NCBI RefSeq assembly: GCF_900100175.1
Contig: NZ_FNEM01000017.1
Span: forward strand, 38,786-102,785
DNA from: Ferrimonas sediminum
GTDB lineage: Bacteria; Pseudomonadota; Gammaproteobacteria; Enterobacterales; Shewanellaceae
DNA: 64,000 nucleotides
Reading direction: 5' to 3'
Made by a program: the position numbers and the translations under genes. The first letter of the stretch is position 1. Each line of letters starts with the position of its first letter. Below, piece by piece: positions 54,945-63,552 of the stretch. Below the pieces are notes generated by a model. That model was not told where the DNA came from, made no database searches, and saw only the letters and a program-made list of their open reading frames with translations.

Positions 54945-55042
54945 GTAAACACAGTTTCTTTAAGCTTGTTTTCATCATCATCTCCCTTTCTTTGCTACAG
55001 ATTCAGTACCGCCACTCCCTTTCGTTGGAGTGGTTTTTTTTT
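54945..55042 (+). ncRNA. MicA-like small RNA, copy 5
   Basis: About 98 bases, the longest copy: GTAAACACAGTTTC, an extra 5' segment, TTTTCATCATCATCTCCC, a linker, stem CCACTCC/GGAGTGG with an eight-base loop and nine T. It lies between aroG and the DUF3094 gene and is the most divergent plus-strand copy, but keeps promoter spacing, core and terminator. Confidence 0.7.
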
Positions 55043-55158
55043 GGTTTGTCATCAAGGGTTCATTTTTACTTTGGTATACTGAAGGCAGGTGGTCAGGAGG
55101 CATTCGGATCCCTCCCGGAATCCGGTTTCCTGCCTGCTTTGGTGCGAAGGAGGCCAGT

Positions 55159-55320
55159 ATGACCAGCACTCAATCTGACAAATCCCCACGCAATAAAATG
55201 AGTGGCTCCAAGTTGTGGCAAAGGAATCGCTATGCACTGCCGGATCGGCTGTTCTACCCCATTATCATCGTCATCGTTGCAGCCCTGATTAGTATCGCGT
55301 TGTTCAGCAATCTGCTCTAA
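55159..55320 (+). CDS. DUF3094-like single-pass membrane protein
   Basis: The protein has 53 residues with a polar N-terminus and one C-terminal membrane helix (PIIIVIVAALISIALF), as in DUF3094 proteins of Shewanella, Pseudomonas and relatives. No function is known. ATG 55159 has GGAGG upstream. A TATACT box at 55074-55079 is a possible promoter element. Confidence 0.75.
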   Translation: MTSTQSDKSPRNKMSGSKLWQRNRYALPDRLFYPIIIVIVAALISIALFSNLL

Positions 55321-55410
55321 ATGAGGCAGATGCCAGCAAAACCGGGTTCACAGCTTTATCTTAAATCTTTGCTATCATGCTGACTCATAGTGAATTAGCA
55401 GGAATCGAGC

Positions 55411-56307
55411 ATGAGAATTGGCATCGATCTTGGTGGTACCAAGATTGAAGGGATAGCGCTGGACGAGCAGGGTAACCAGTTGTGGCGTGAGCGGGTGGCG
55501 ACCCCTCGCGGTGACTATTCCGCGACCCTGGAGGCCATCGCTACTCTGGTTCAGCGTGCAGAAGCCACGCTGACCCTCACCGGTACCGTCGGGGTGGGCA
55601 TTCCCGGCGTCCTGTCGCCGCAAACGGGCCGGGTCAAGAATGCCAACTCCCTGTGCCTTAATGGCCAGCAACTGGATCAGGATCTGGCTAAAATACTGTC
55701 TCGACCGGTTCGTATCGCTAACGACGCCAACTGTTTTGCGGTGTCTGAAGCCATTGATGGCGCCGGTGCCGGCAAGGGACTGGTGTTTGGAGTGATTCTG
55801 GGCACCGGCTGTGGTGGTGGCCTGGCCATCGATGGCAAGGCGCTCACCGGAGGCAATGGCCTCAGCGGCGAGTGGGGTCACAACCCTTTGCCGTGGATGA
55901 CGGCCGACGAGTTTCCCGGGCCAGAGTGTTTTTGTGGCCGTTCCGGTTGCATCGAAACCTTCGTCTCCGGTACCGGCTTCAGCCGCCAGTACCAGGCGTT
56001 GACCTCACAGCAGCTCAGTGGCAATGAGATCATCAGCCGGGTTAGGCAGCAGGAGCCGGCTGCCTGTGAGGTGTTTGAACACTACCTGAGCCAGCTGTCG
56101 CGCGCCCTGGCGCATGTGGTAAATACCCTGGATCCCGACGTTATCGTTCTCGGCGGCGGCCTTTCCAACATCGACGAACTCTATCCCCGCCTTAACGCCC
56201 TTCTGCCTCAGCAGGTACTGGGAGGCGAGTGCGCCACTCCCATTCGAAAAAATCAGCATGGCTGCAGCTCCGGCGTTCGGGGTGCGGCCTGGTTGTGGGG
56301 GCGCTAG
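55411..56307 (+). CDS. ROK family sugar kinase (fructokinase Mak-like)
   Basis: The 298-residue protein begins with the phosphate-binding motif [14 protein letters not shown] and has the ROK zinc motif [12 protein letters not shown] and the GEWGHNPLP motif that supplies the sugar-binding residues. It resembles Mak (fructokinase) and NagK; I cannot decide between fructose and N-acetylglucosamine with certainty. The next gene begins at the very next base after the stop. Confidence 0.88.
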   Translation: MRIGIDLGGTKIEGIALDEQGNQLWRERVATPRGDYSATLEAIATLVQRAEATLTLTGTVGVGIPGVLSPQTGRVKNANSLCLNGQQLDQDLAKILSRPVRIANDANCFAVSEAIDGAGAGKGLVFGVILGTGCGGGLAIDGKALTGGNGLSGEWGHNPLPWMTADEFPGPECFCGRSGCIETFVSGTGFSRQYQALTSQQLSGNEIISRVRQQEPAACEVFEHYLSQLSRALAHVVNTLDPDVIVLGGGLSNIDELYPRLNALLPQQVLGGECATPIRKNQHGCSSGVRGAAWLWGR

Positions 56308-57048
56308 GTGATCGGATTCTGGATTAAGAAGGGGATCTCGGCGTTGCTGTTGCCGATTCCGGTGTGCGTCTTTTTGGTGTTAATTGGACTGTGGCAGTTA
56401 AAACGCCGTCCCCGGCTGGGTAAAGGTTTGATACTGGCCGGACCGCTGTTGCTGCTGGCGCTCAGCTCAACGGTTGGCAGCCGGGCTCTGACGGCGCCGC
56501 TGGAGCAGCAGTACCCGCGCTGGCATGGTCAGCCGGTGGCCGCGGTGTTGGTGCTTGGTTTTGGCCACGATGGTCAAGTTAGCGATCTGGCGACGCAGCA
56601 GTTGATGGCGACGGCGTTGGCGCGATTGACCGAGGGAGTGCGCATTGCCGAGGCCAGCCCCGGCAGCCTGCTGGTACTCAGCGGTGCCAAAGGGATGCAG
56701 TTGCGCCCCCATGCCCAGGTGATGGCCGATGCGGCGGAGATGCTGGGGGTTGATCGCCGCCGAATCCGCACTCTGGATCAGGCCAAGGATACTCAGGAGG
56801 AGGTCGAGGGAGTGAGCCGGTTGGTGAATGGCGGCACCGTTGCCGTGGTTAGCTCGGCGGCGCACCTGCCCAGAGCGATGATGCTGTTTGACCAGTCCGG
56901 GCTGGACGTGCTCGCGGCGCCGACCGATTATCGAGGCCGGACCGGGCGCTGGTGGCATTTCAGTGCCGACAACTTGCAGACGTCAGAGCGGGCTCTGCAT
57001 GAGTATCTGGGCCAGTTGTGGCTGCGGCTTAAGTCGATGCTGGCTTAG
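56308..57048 (+). CDS. ElyC/YdcF-like DUF218 membrane protein
   Basis: The 246-residue protein has two N-terminal membrane helices (about 10-30 and 40-58) and a DUF218 domain (about 78-225) with AVLVLGFGHD, VLSGAKG and VVSSAAHLPRAM. ElyC in E. coli affects envelope and undecaprenyl-phosphate metabolism. The GTG start directly follows the kinase stop. The 3' end overlaps the convergent DUF2982 gene by 20 bases. Confidence 0.82.
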   Translation: MIGFWIKKGISALLLPIPVCVFLVLIGLWQLKRRPRLGKGLILAGPLLLLALSSTVGSRALTAPLEQQYPRWHGQPVAAVLVLGFGHDGQVSDLATQQLMATALARLTEGVRIAEASPGSLLVLSGAKGMQLRPHAQVMADAAEMLGVDRRRIRTLDQAKDTQEEVEGVSRLVNGGTVAVVSSAAHLPRAMMLFDQSGLDVLAAPTDYRGRTGRWWHFSADNLQTSERALHEYLGQLWLRLKSMLA

Positions 57049-57649
57049 CGGGCGGCTGAGGCTCCAGAGCCTGCCGTCGTGCCTGGCGCAGTTTGTTGGC
57101 AATGTCGATTAAGGGATCATCGAACTGGCTCTGGTGCAGCAGAATGTGAAATCCGCTGCTCTGGGCCAGTTGCTCCGACAGGTAGCACTGTTGTTGCAAC
57201 AGCGTCGGTTGCTCCAGCAGGCCATCGGTAATGGAGGCGATGCCGTACAGCTTGAGGCTCTGCTGAGTCAATTGGCACCAGCGCCGCAGTTGACGGTTGC
57301 TGAGCTGCTGCCAGACATGGGCATCGGGTCGTAGCCGGATTCCCAGTGCCTGATGCTCGGGGATGGTATCCAGCCGCTGTAACTGCTGCCAGTGGATGGG
57401 AATTACCGTCTGCTCAATCAGCAGCAGCAGGCCGCGATCATCGGCCACCAGGCTGTGGCGGGCCTGGCGCATGTTGGCGATGGCGACCGACAGGGCGATG
57501 GCGGATCCCAGCACCCAGACAATGGCTAGAGGGTATTGACGGCCGAACTGAATCAGCAGGCCAAGAGCGGTCAGCAGGTTGACTATGCCAAACAGAAACA
57601 ACGGCTGAGCTTTGTGACTGTGGCGAGGCGCAAAGGTCAGAACTTCCAT
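57029..57649 (-). CDS. DUF2982-like membrane protein
   Basis: This 206-residue protein has two hydrophobic helices near residues 17-60 and a cytoplasmic part resembling DUF2982 of Shewanella and Vibrio (LRPDAHVWQQLSNRQLRRW). Its function is unknown. It converges with, and overlaps, the ElyC-like gene by 20 bases. Confidence 0.65.
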   Translation of the reverse strand: MEVLTFAPRHSHKAQPLFLFGIVNLLTALGLLIQFGRQYPLAIVWVLGSAIALSVAIANMRQARHSLVADDRGLLLLIEQTVIPIHWQQLQRLDTIPEHQALGIRLRPDAHVWQQLSNRQLRRWCQLTQQSLKLYGIASITDGLLEQPTLLQQQCYLSEQLAQSSGFHILLHQSQFDDPLIDIANKLRQARRQALEPQPPAKPAST

Positions 57650-57706
57650 AGGATCACCCAGCGAAGGTGTACTGCATTATCTGTATAAGGATAGACTCTG
57701 ACACAG

Positions 57707-57741
57707 ACAAAAACAGCGGCACCAGGCCGCTGTTTTAGGGG
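57707..57741 (-). terminator. Terminator of galU
   Basis: The stem AAAACAGCGGC/GCCGCTGTTTT with a five-base loop lies just past the galU stop. On the minus strand the T run ends TTTTTGTC. Confidence 0.8.
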
Positions 57742-57750
57742 GTGGATCCC

Positions 57751-58656
57751 TTATAGACGGTCAACCAATTGTTTCAGGTAGGTTTTAAAATCATCTTTTA
57801 ATGATGGGTGGCGCAAGCCGTATTCCACATTGGCCATCATGTAGCCCAGTTTGCTGCCGCAATCGTGGCTGCAGCCCTTCATGGCATAGGCATTGACCTG
57901 CTCCTGGGCCAGCAGCATGTCGATGGCGTCGGTTAGCTGAATCTCGTCTCCGGCACCTGGAGGCGTTTTGCTCAGCAGTGGCCAGATCTGCTCAGACAGC
58001 ACGTAGCGACCCACGACCGCCAGATTTGATGGTGCGTCTTCAATGGCCGGTTTCTCCACCAGCGCATTGATGGCGGTGGACTCTCCTTCGGCCAGAGAGA
58101 CGCCATTGATATCTGCAACGCCGTAGCTGGACACCTCTTGCTCGGGCACCGCTTCCACCATGATCTGGCTGATGCCGTCCTGTTCGTAACGGTTGACCAT
58201 ATCGGCCAGGTTGTCCCTCTTCGGATCACTGGCGACGTCATCGATCAGTACATCGGGTAGAATAATGGCGAACGGCGCGTCGCCCACCAGAGGCTTGGCG
58301 CACATAATGGCGTGACCCAGCCCTTTGGCCTCTCCCTGACGCACATGCATGATGGTGACGCCTTTGGGGCAGATGGCCTGCACTTCGTCCAGAAGTTGAC
58401 GTTTTACCCGCTTTTCCAGTGTGGCCTCCAGCTCGAAGCTGGTATCGAAGTGGTTCTCAATGGAGTTCTTACTGGCGTGCGTGACCAATACAATCTCTTT
58501 GATGCCGGCTTCGATAGCTTCTTTGACCACATACTGGATCAGAGGCTTGTCCACGACAGGCAGCATCTCTTTGGGAATGGCCTTGGTGGCAGGAAGCATG
58601 CGAGTGCCAAGTCCGGCAACAGGAATGACCGCTTTCTTGACTGAGCGAGTCTGCAT
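57751..58656 (-). CDS. galU: UTP-glucose-1-phosphate uridylyltransferase
   Basis: The 301-residue protein has the nucleotide loop [21 protein letters not shown] (20 residues shown from A to P), [15 protein letters not shown] and [12 protein letters not shown]. It makes UDP-glucose for surface polysaccharides. The gene has its own terminator. comEA lies upstream in the same direction with 164 bases between them. Confidence 0.96.
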   Translation of the reverse strand: MQTRSVKKAVIPVAGLGTRMLPATKAIPKEMLPVVDKPLIQYVVKEAIEAGIKEIVLVTHASKNSIENHFDTSFELEATLEKRVKRQLLDEVQAICPKGVTIMHVRQGEAKGLGHAIMCAKPLVGDAPFAIILPDVLIDDVASDPKRDNLADMVNRYEQDGISQIMVEAVPEQEVSSYGVADINGVSLAEGESTAINALVEKPAIEDAPSNLAVVGRYVLSEQIWPLLSKTPPGAGDEIQLTDAIDMLLAQEQVNAYAMKGCSHDCGSKLGYMMANVEYGLRHPSLKDDFKTYLKQLVDRL

Positions 58657-58752
58657 GGGCTGTGTCCTTTGGATGGAGTATGAATACCGTCGGCGATCTT
58701 ATTCGTTTTGGGCGGGGATTTCATCCCTTGCGTCGAGTCGCCAGGCCACAAC

Positions 58753-58779
58753 AAGCGATGGTCTGTACGACCATCGCTT
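58753..58779 (-). terminator. Hairpin after comEA
   Basis: An 11-base perfect stem (AAGCGATGGTC/GACCATCGCTT) lies about 40 bases after the comEA stop. The sequence beyond it on the minus strand, TTGTTGTG, is only moderately T-rich. Confidence 0.55.
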
Positions 58780-58820
58780 AAACAGATTCAAACCGAGACC
58801 GGCATAGGCAGCGTCGATGT

Positions 58821-59114
58821 TCAGAATTGAATGCGGTCATTATTGGCGGTGATGATCTGCTCACCAATGCCTTTGACCTCTGCCAGTTGGGCCAGTTCGG
58901 TGAACGGGCCGTGTTGTTCGCGATAGGCGACGATGGCCTCGGCTTTTCTGGTGCCCACCCCCTTGAGGCTACTGGCCAGTTGCTCGGCATTGGCGGTATT
59001 GATGTTGATGGTTTCGGTAACCGTGTCCATCGGGGCTGGAGCCGGTTCGTCCGCGGCGAACACCAGGGCGGGGGCAGCCATTAACGCTGCTATAAGCAGA
59101 AAGAGTTTCAGCAT
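58821..59114 (-). CDS. ComEA-like helix-hairpin-helix protein
   Basis: The 97-residue protein has a signal peptide ending near FAADEPAPA and one ComEA helix-hairpin-helix domain: ININTANAEQLASSLKGVG and AEAIVAYREQHGPF. Such periplasmic proteins bind incoming DNA during transformation; whether this strain is competent is unknown. Confidence 0.88.
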   Translation of the reverse strand: MLKLFLLIAALMAAPALVFAADEPAPAPMDTVTETININTANAEQLASSLKGVGTRKAEAIVAYREQHGPFTELAQLAEVKGIGEQIITANNDRIQF

Positions 59115-59566
59115 AGTCCTTTATTCCTCTATTCGGTTTAGGGTGGTCGTGGATACCTCCGAGTACCCACTTAGGAGAAGCTAGCTGAGTTTTATCTGCA
59201 TCAAGGTGACTTTTTGTGATTGTTGCAGGTCATCTTTTGTGAGTCACAGTGTGATTTTTTGTGATCTTGATCGCCTGCGGGGTTTGGTGCCTCGTGATCC
59301 TGATCGCGAACCTGATTTTTGGGGTAAGCAACAAAAATCGGAAATCTCGGGACTTTTGAAAGAAAATCACAAGTGGCCAAGGTTCGACTTTGGTCTAATC
59401 GCACAGTGATAACGCCGTTGGCGCTCACTATGGCCACTTTCAATTCCGTTGTTACGGTGCGGTGGGGCAGCGGGTTCTGGAACTCAGTTTCAGGATCCGC
59501 ACTCTTGTTTGATCACATTCTGCTCCCCTAATCTAATAAAAAACACACTAGGTTTAAGGGAATTTT
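59115..59566. other. Divergent region between comEA and the DASS transporter
   Basis: No gene is visible. The region includes three TTTTGTGA repeats at 59212-59264 and otherwise AT-rich sequence that should hold two divergent promoters. Confidence 0.45.
59212..59264. repeat. Three phased TTTTGTGA repeats
   Basis: Direct copies of TTTTGTGA occur at about 59212, 59235 and 59257, spaced 22-23 bases, close to two helix turns. They may be sites for a regulator of either flanking gene. TGTGA is also a CRP half-site, but no full CRP palindrome is present. Confidence 0.5.
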
Positions 59567-60958
59567 ATGTCCGACATCACACAGTCACAGGGCGTGACTG
59601 AGCCTGGCTTCTTCAGCAGCTTAATGGATCGCAAGATGGCCATTTTGCTGGCTGACGTGGCTCTGTTTGCCGCGTTGATCGCCTGGCTCCCGTTTGACGC
59701 CCAAATCAACAAAGGGTTGGCCATGCTGGTTTGTGTGGCCATTTTGTGGCTCACCGAAGCGATACACATCAGCATTACTGCTCTGCTGGTGCCGGTGTTG
59801 GCGGTGGCCCTCGGGGTGTTCTCCATGCCGGCGGCGATGGCGAATTTCTCTAACCCGATCATCTTTTTGTTCTTTGGTGGCTTTGTCATGGCGGCGGCCC
59901 TGCATGCCCAGGGCATCGATAAGCTGATTGCCGGCAAGGTGATCAACATGGCCGGCGGCCGACTGGGAGTGGCAACCCTGATGCTGCTTAGCGTTACCGC
60001 GCTGCTGTCGATGTGGATCAGTAACACCGCTACGGCGGCGATGATGCTGCCTCTGGCGCTGGGTATGCTGTCTCAATTGGATAAAGAGGATAACCACCGC
60101 ACCTATGTGTTCGTGCTGCTGGGCGTGGCCTACAGTGCCAACATCGGTGGCATTGGCACCATCGTCGGCAGCCCGCCGAATGCCATTGCGGCGGCAGAAG
60201 TGGGGCTGAGTTTCTTTGAGTGGATGGAGTATGGCATTGCGGTGGTACTGCTGTTGTGGCCGCTGGCCATTGGTGCCCTGTATTTCTTCCTGAAGCCAAA
60301 TCTGAAACAGAGCTTCAGCTATCGTGCGGCAGCGGGACAGTTGACCCCGAATGCCAAGTGCACCCTGCTGGTGTTTATGCTGACCGTGAGCGCCTGGATC
60401 TTCTCCAAGCCTCTGAGTGCGGCTTTGGGGGGCATTGCCAAGTTTGATACTTTCGTGGCGCTGAGTGCCGTTGGTGCCCTGGGGATCCTCAGGCTGGTGA
60501 ACTGGAAGCAGATTGAAAAAACCACCGATTGGGGCGTCTTGCTGCTGTTCGGCGGTGGCTTGACCCTGAGCGGTGTGTTGAAGGCCACCGGTACCAGTGT
60601 CTTCATGGCGCATCAGATTACCGATCTGTTTGGCTCCTCGCACATGGCGCTGTTTGTACTCGCTACCACGGTGTTTGTGGTATTGCTGACGGAGTTTGCC
60701 AGTAATACCGCCAGCGCGGCGCTGTTGGTGCCGGTGTTTGCCTCTATCGCTGAAGCCCTGGGAATCTCCTCGGTGATGCTGTCGATGGTGATCGCCTTCT
60801 CCGCTTCATGCGCCTTTATGTTGCCGGTGGCGACGCCGCCCAACGCCATTGTGTTTGGTGCCGGCTACATCAAGCAGAGTGAGATGATGCGGGCTGGCAT
60901 CATGATTAATATCATTGCCATCGGCGTTATCTACCTACTGTCTTTGATACTCTGGTAA
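59567..60958 (+). CDS. DASS family sodium-coupled anion transporter
   Basis: This 463-residue membrane protein has about eleven helices and the two conserved SNT sodium/substrate motifs of the SLC13/DASS family, [13 protein letters not shown] and [13 protein letters not shown]. It probably imports a di- or tricarboxylate with sodium. The ATG is preceded by TTAAGGGA. The gene stands alone. Confidence 0.9.
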   Translation: MSDITQSQGVTEPGFFSSLMDRKMAILLADVALFAALIAWLPFDAQINKGLAMLVCVAILWLTEAIHISITALLVPVLAVALGVFSMPAAMANFSNPIIFLFFGGFVMAAALHAQGIDKLIAGKVINMAGGRLGVATLMLLSVTALLSMWISNTATAAMMLPLALGMLSQLDKEDNHRTYVFVLLGVAYSANIGGIGTIVGSPPNAIAAAEVGLSFFEWMEYGIAVVLLLWPLAIGALYFFLKPNLKQSFSYRAAAGQLTPNAKCTLLVFMLTVSAWIFSKPLSAALGGIAKFDTFVALSAVGALGILRLVNWKQIEKTTDWGVLLLFGGGLTLSGVLKATGTSVFMAHQITDLFGSSHMALFVLATTVFVVLLTEFASNTASAALLVPVFASIAEALGISSVMLSMVIAFSASCAFMLPVATPPNAIVFGAGYIKQSEMMRAGIMINIIAIGVIYLLSLILW

Positions 60959-61104
60959 GCGAAACGGGGTGATGCAGGCCGGCTCCGAGTCCGGCATCAT
61001 CCCTTTAGTCCTATCTGGCTGTTGTGAAAGCGGCTTTGGTATGGCGATAGAGTAAGGGGCTTGCTTAAAGCTTGTGCAAACGCACGGCAATGCGCATCCG
61101 CCCC

Positions 61105-61133
61105 TTGCAACCAACGGGTGCATTAGCGATAAT
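61105..61133 (+). promoter_or_regulatory. Promoter of the SRP RNA gene
   Basis: TTGCAA, 17 bases, GATAAT, ending 27 bases before the predicted 5' end of the mature RNA. This is a near-consensus sigma-70 promoter. Confidence 0.8.
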
Positions 61134-61160
61134 GCGCCTGCCTTCGGGGCACATGTCTAT

Positions 61161-61266
61161 GATGCCCCCGGTCCTCTCGCAATAATAGTACGTGAACTCG
61201 GCCAGGCCCGGAAGGGAGCAACCGCAGCGTATGACTTATGTGCCGGGATGTGGCTGGGGGTGTCAC
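61161..61266 (+). ncRNA. ffs: 4.5S signal recognition particle RNA
   Basis: The RNA is about 106 bases. The conserved core matches the E. coli RNA: CAGGCCCGGAAGGGAGCA (E. coli CAGGTCCGGAAGGAAGCA) and GTGCCGGGATGTGGCTGG. The ends GATGCCCCC and GGGGGTGTC pair with G-U wobble. It forms the SRP with Ffh. Transposon debris starts within about 20 bases of its 3' end. Confidence 0.92.
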
Positions 61267-61282
61267 CAATTAGCAAGCTAAG

Positions 61283-61353
61283 TGTGTCGCTTTATCCATA
61301 AGTCTGCATAGCGGAAGCAATAAGCTGCATAACTGGCAGTTAAAGCCTGCATA
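61283..61353 (+). repeat. Candidate Tn7-like right end with TnsB-type sites
   Basis: Three related copies of TAAG(n)CTGCATA lie with CTGCATA at 61304, 61325 and 61347, spaced 21 and 22 bases. A TGTGTCGC that could be the transposon tip starts at 61283. Overlapping 20-22-bp TnsB sites of this kind are typical of the right end of Tn7-like elements, which lies next to the attachment gene with tnsA just inside. The exact tip and target duplication cannot be fixed because the other end is not visible. Confidence 0.7.
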
Positions 61354-61397
61354 GGCTACGTTTTGATGTGGAAATCCTACATTGAAGGCGTCAGCGG

Positions 61398-61553
61398 ATG
61401 TATCGGCGCAAACTCGGCTACTCTCGGGTTAAAAATCTCTTTCGTTTCGCCAGCCCTAAAATGGGCCGCGTGTTGACGCTTGAATCCTCGCTCGAGTTCG
61501 ACGCTTGCTTTCACTTCGAATACTCTCCTGCAATCCAGCATTTCGAAGGTCAA
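61398..61553 (+). pseudogene. Truncated tnsA (Tn7-like transposase endonuclease)
   Basis: Residues 1-52 read MYRRKLGYSRVKNLFRFASP and then KMGRVLTLESSLEFDACFHF followed by EYSPAIQHFEGQ. This is the N-terminus of TnsA proteins of Tn7-like elements. Similarity stops abruptly at FEGQ; the frame runs on to 61754 but with unrelated residues. The rest of the nuclease domain and tnsB, tnsC and tniQ are missing. The stub lies just inside the TnsB-like repeats next to ffs. Confidence 0.78.
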
Positions 61554-61583
61554 CGATTCTGCCGCACAGGCGGTGGTATACCG

Positions 61584-61612
61584 AAGGCCCCCCGGCAAAC
61601 GCCGGGGCTTTT
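61584..61612 (+). terminator. GC-rich hairpin in transposon debris
   Basis: The stem CCCCGGC/GCCGGGG with an AAAC loop is followed by CTTTT. It could terminate read-through from the ffs/tnsA side. Confidence 0.5.
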
Positions 61613-61928
61613 CATGTCAGGAGCTAGGCATCATTCAAGGCAGCGACATCAACAATGCCCGAATCCGGTTACCGACAGGCATCGCCGTGAAAGGCCGGTT
61701 TTCCCATCGGTACCAGTTCATATTTCATTGCTACCATGCGTGAAAAGGCATTAACCATAATCACTTCTTGCACGCAATCAGTGCACCGAATGTTAGTCGA
61801 GCCAACATGCGGTTGTAACCTTCAAAATGTCAGCTATAAAGTCGTCACAGGAAGTCGAAGCGATTCGTTATCTTTTCCCAATACAATAACAGTGGGCTTC
61901 TTCTATAGTTAGGTGAAGGGAGGTGAAT
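61613..61928. other. Unassigned region after the tnsA stub
   Basis: No convincing complete gene is present. A frame ending at 61743 has a protein-like tail (INNARIRLPTGIAVKGRF) that may be the end of a lost gene, but I do not recognise it. A ribosome site for the methyltransferase lies at the right end. Confidence 0.4.
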
Positions 61929-62576
61929 ATGGCGGTCTCGAAGGAAATTGTAGAATCTGCGTATCAAAAGTACGCTAAAAAATACGATTTGGCAGTAAGG
62001 CTCTATCGGTTGATCGGTCTTGATATTGAACGTTATCGAGAAAAAGCCGTTGATTTACTAGAACTAAAAAAGGGAGATTGTGTTCTTGACCTAGGTTGTG
62101 GCACGGGTTTGAATTTTGATCTTCTTATGAGAAAAATTGGGCGCGAAGGACACCTGGTCGGGGTTGATTTTAGCTCGGAAATGTTGTCTTGTGCCCAGGA
62201 GAGAGTTAACCAATCAGGCTGGGGGAATGTCCAGTTAGTTCATTCTGATATATCGAAATTTGACTTTCCAGCAGGCATGGATGGAATTATTGCGACAGGA
62301 GTTTTTGGGTATCTGGAGGACCGAAAGTTCATTATCGAGAAGATGGCGAGCTCGATCGCGCCAGGTGGTAGGATTTCTGTAGTTGATGGGAAGTATCCAA
62401 GTCACTGGCCGACTTGGCTATTTAGGCTATTTGTTTGGCTGTCTAGCCCATTCGGGTTGACGGAGAACTATTTCAGAAACGATACATGCCAGCAAGTTAG
62501 ATGTAAGTTTCAAGATACCAGCATCGAAGAAGTATACGGCGGATTAATGTACATATTGTCTGGCTCAAAATCTTAG
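61929..62576 (+). CDS. SAM-dependent class I methyltransferase
   Basis: The 215-residue protein has the class I SAM motif VLDLGCGTGLNFDLL (motif I), LVGVDFSSEMLS and the post-I region, with IIATGVFGYLEDRKF near the active side. The substrate is unknown. The gene is AT-rich against its surroundings and lies in the debris next to ffs, so it is probably transposon cargo or another import. ATG 61929 has GGGAGG upstream and is preferred over the GTG two codons earlier. Confidence 0.82.
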   Translation: MAVSKEIVESAYQKYAKKYDLAVRLYRLIGLDIERYREKAVDLLELKKGDCVLDLGCGTGLNFDLLMRKIGREGHLVGVDFSSEMLSCAQERVNQSGWGNVQLVHSDISKFDFPAGMDGIIATGVFGYLEDRKFIIEKMASSIAPGGRISVVDGKYPSHWPTWLFRLFVWLSSPFGLTENYFRNDTCQQVRCKFQDTSIEEVYGGLMYILSGSKS

Positions 62577-62841
62577 CGAAGTAATACTGTCGACTCAACA
62601 ACCGTCATGAGGTGAATAGCCCCCATTTCCATAAATGCCAATATGTTTGATGAACCGAGGTGAGGGGCGGAAATGGTTTGTTAGAGTGGAAATGTCAAAT
62701 GGCCTGCTTGTCGACCGACCTGACAAAAAGGTGCACCAATTATGTTTTGCTATAGCAGGCTCCTAATAGGATATTGGTAGTTTAGTTTTCTCAAAAAGTT
62801 TACTTTACTGGTTAGGTTTACGAACGTTCAGATCGTCAAGA
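62577..62841. other. Gene-free region
   Basis: I see no gene or RNA here. One short CTATAGCAGGCT sequence near 62750 distantly resembles an inverted copy of the TnsB-like repeats, but it stands alone. Confidence 0.4.
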
Positions 62842-62870
62842 CTCAAAAGCGCAGCTTAAAGGCTGCGCTT
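62842..62870 (-). terminator. Terminator of the disrupted gene
   Basis: The stem AAGCGCAGC/GCTGCGCTT with a six-base loop is followed on the minus strand by TTTTGAG, 10 bases past the stop codon. Confidence 0.75.
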
Positions 62871-62879
62871 ATAAGTAGC

Positions 62880-63552
62880 TTAACCGCGACCTCCGCCGCC
62901 GTGACCATGGCCACCGCCACTGTAACCGCCTTGCCCCATCTGGCAGTTATTGTTGTAGCCGCCGTTAGGACCACTATTGATGGTGATGGCACCACCGTCA
63001 TCATAGATGTTGAAGTCGCTGTCGGCACCTTCATTGCTGCTGGGTTGATCCAGGTGGCCAAGGCAGGTGTAGCCTAGCTGATACTCGCCTTCTGCCAGGT
63101 AGCCGACCTGGAAGTGCCAGTTACCATCGTGCATTTGATAGATTGGCGCTGTGGTGGTTGGTAACACTTTGCCTGTCTCGGCTGTTAATGCAATGTCATC
63201 CATGGTTTCAATGGCTGTACTTTGGGGGTAAAGGTAAGCCACGTGAATAAAGGAACCATCTTGATTCGCAAGTCCAGGATGGTCTGCCTCGCAGTCATTG
63301 ATTAGGGCTTCGTCCACCACGCCGTTGAGGTGGCCCATGTAGCGGTTATCAACCCACCGCATTCCATGAATATCCAGGGTGTAACTACCCTCATCATCAA
63401 GTAGCAGTGCGTGGCGCAGGTCTACCTCTAGGGTAAACGATAAGGCCTCGTTCTCAATCACGGTGATCGATCCTAGCGGCAGATGGGGCTGGACGATATC
63501 CAGGGGGTGTTTGCCGGCGCCGTCTTCGACGTAAGAACCGGCGTCGCCACTG
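62880..63552 (-). pseudogene. DUF4382-like protein, 5' end removed by IS insertion
   Basis: About 224 residues remain, from SGDAGSYVEDG to the end. The central region (LDIVQPHLPLGSITVIENEA, LEVDLRHALLL) recalls DUF4382 lipoproteins, and the C-terminus is very Gly/His-rich (GGYSGGGHGHGGGGRG). An IS903-type element is inserted at 63552/63553, so the signal peptide and N-terminal part must lie beyond the element, outside the window. The frame runs into the element for about 21 codons, but these are not part of the native protein. The family call is tentative. Confidence 0.6.

Noticed and set aside
59225..59265. A CRP site in the comEA-transporter region.
   Set aside because: TGTGA half-sites are present, but no TGTGA-N6-TCACA palindrome; TGTGAGTCACA has the wrong spacing.
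61398..61754. A complete 118-codon gene after ffs.
   Set aside because: Only the first 52 residues look like a real protein (TnsA); the rest is low-complexity Arg/His/Pro sequence from a random frame.
62740..62765. CTATAGCAGGCT as an inverted TnsB site marking the left end of the Tn7-like element.
   Set aside because: It has an extra base against the repeat and stands alone; a real left end should have about three phased copies.
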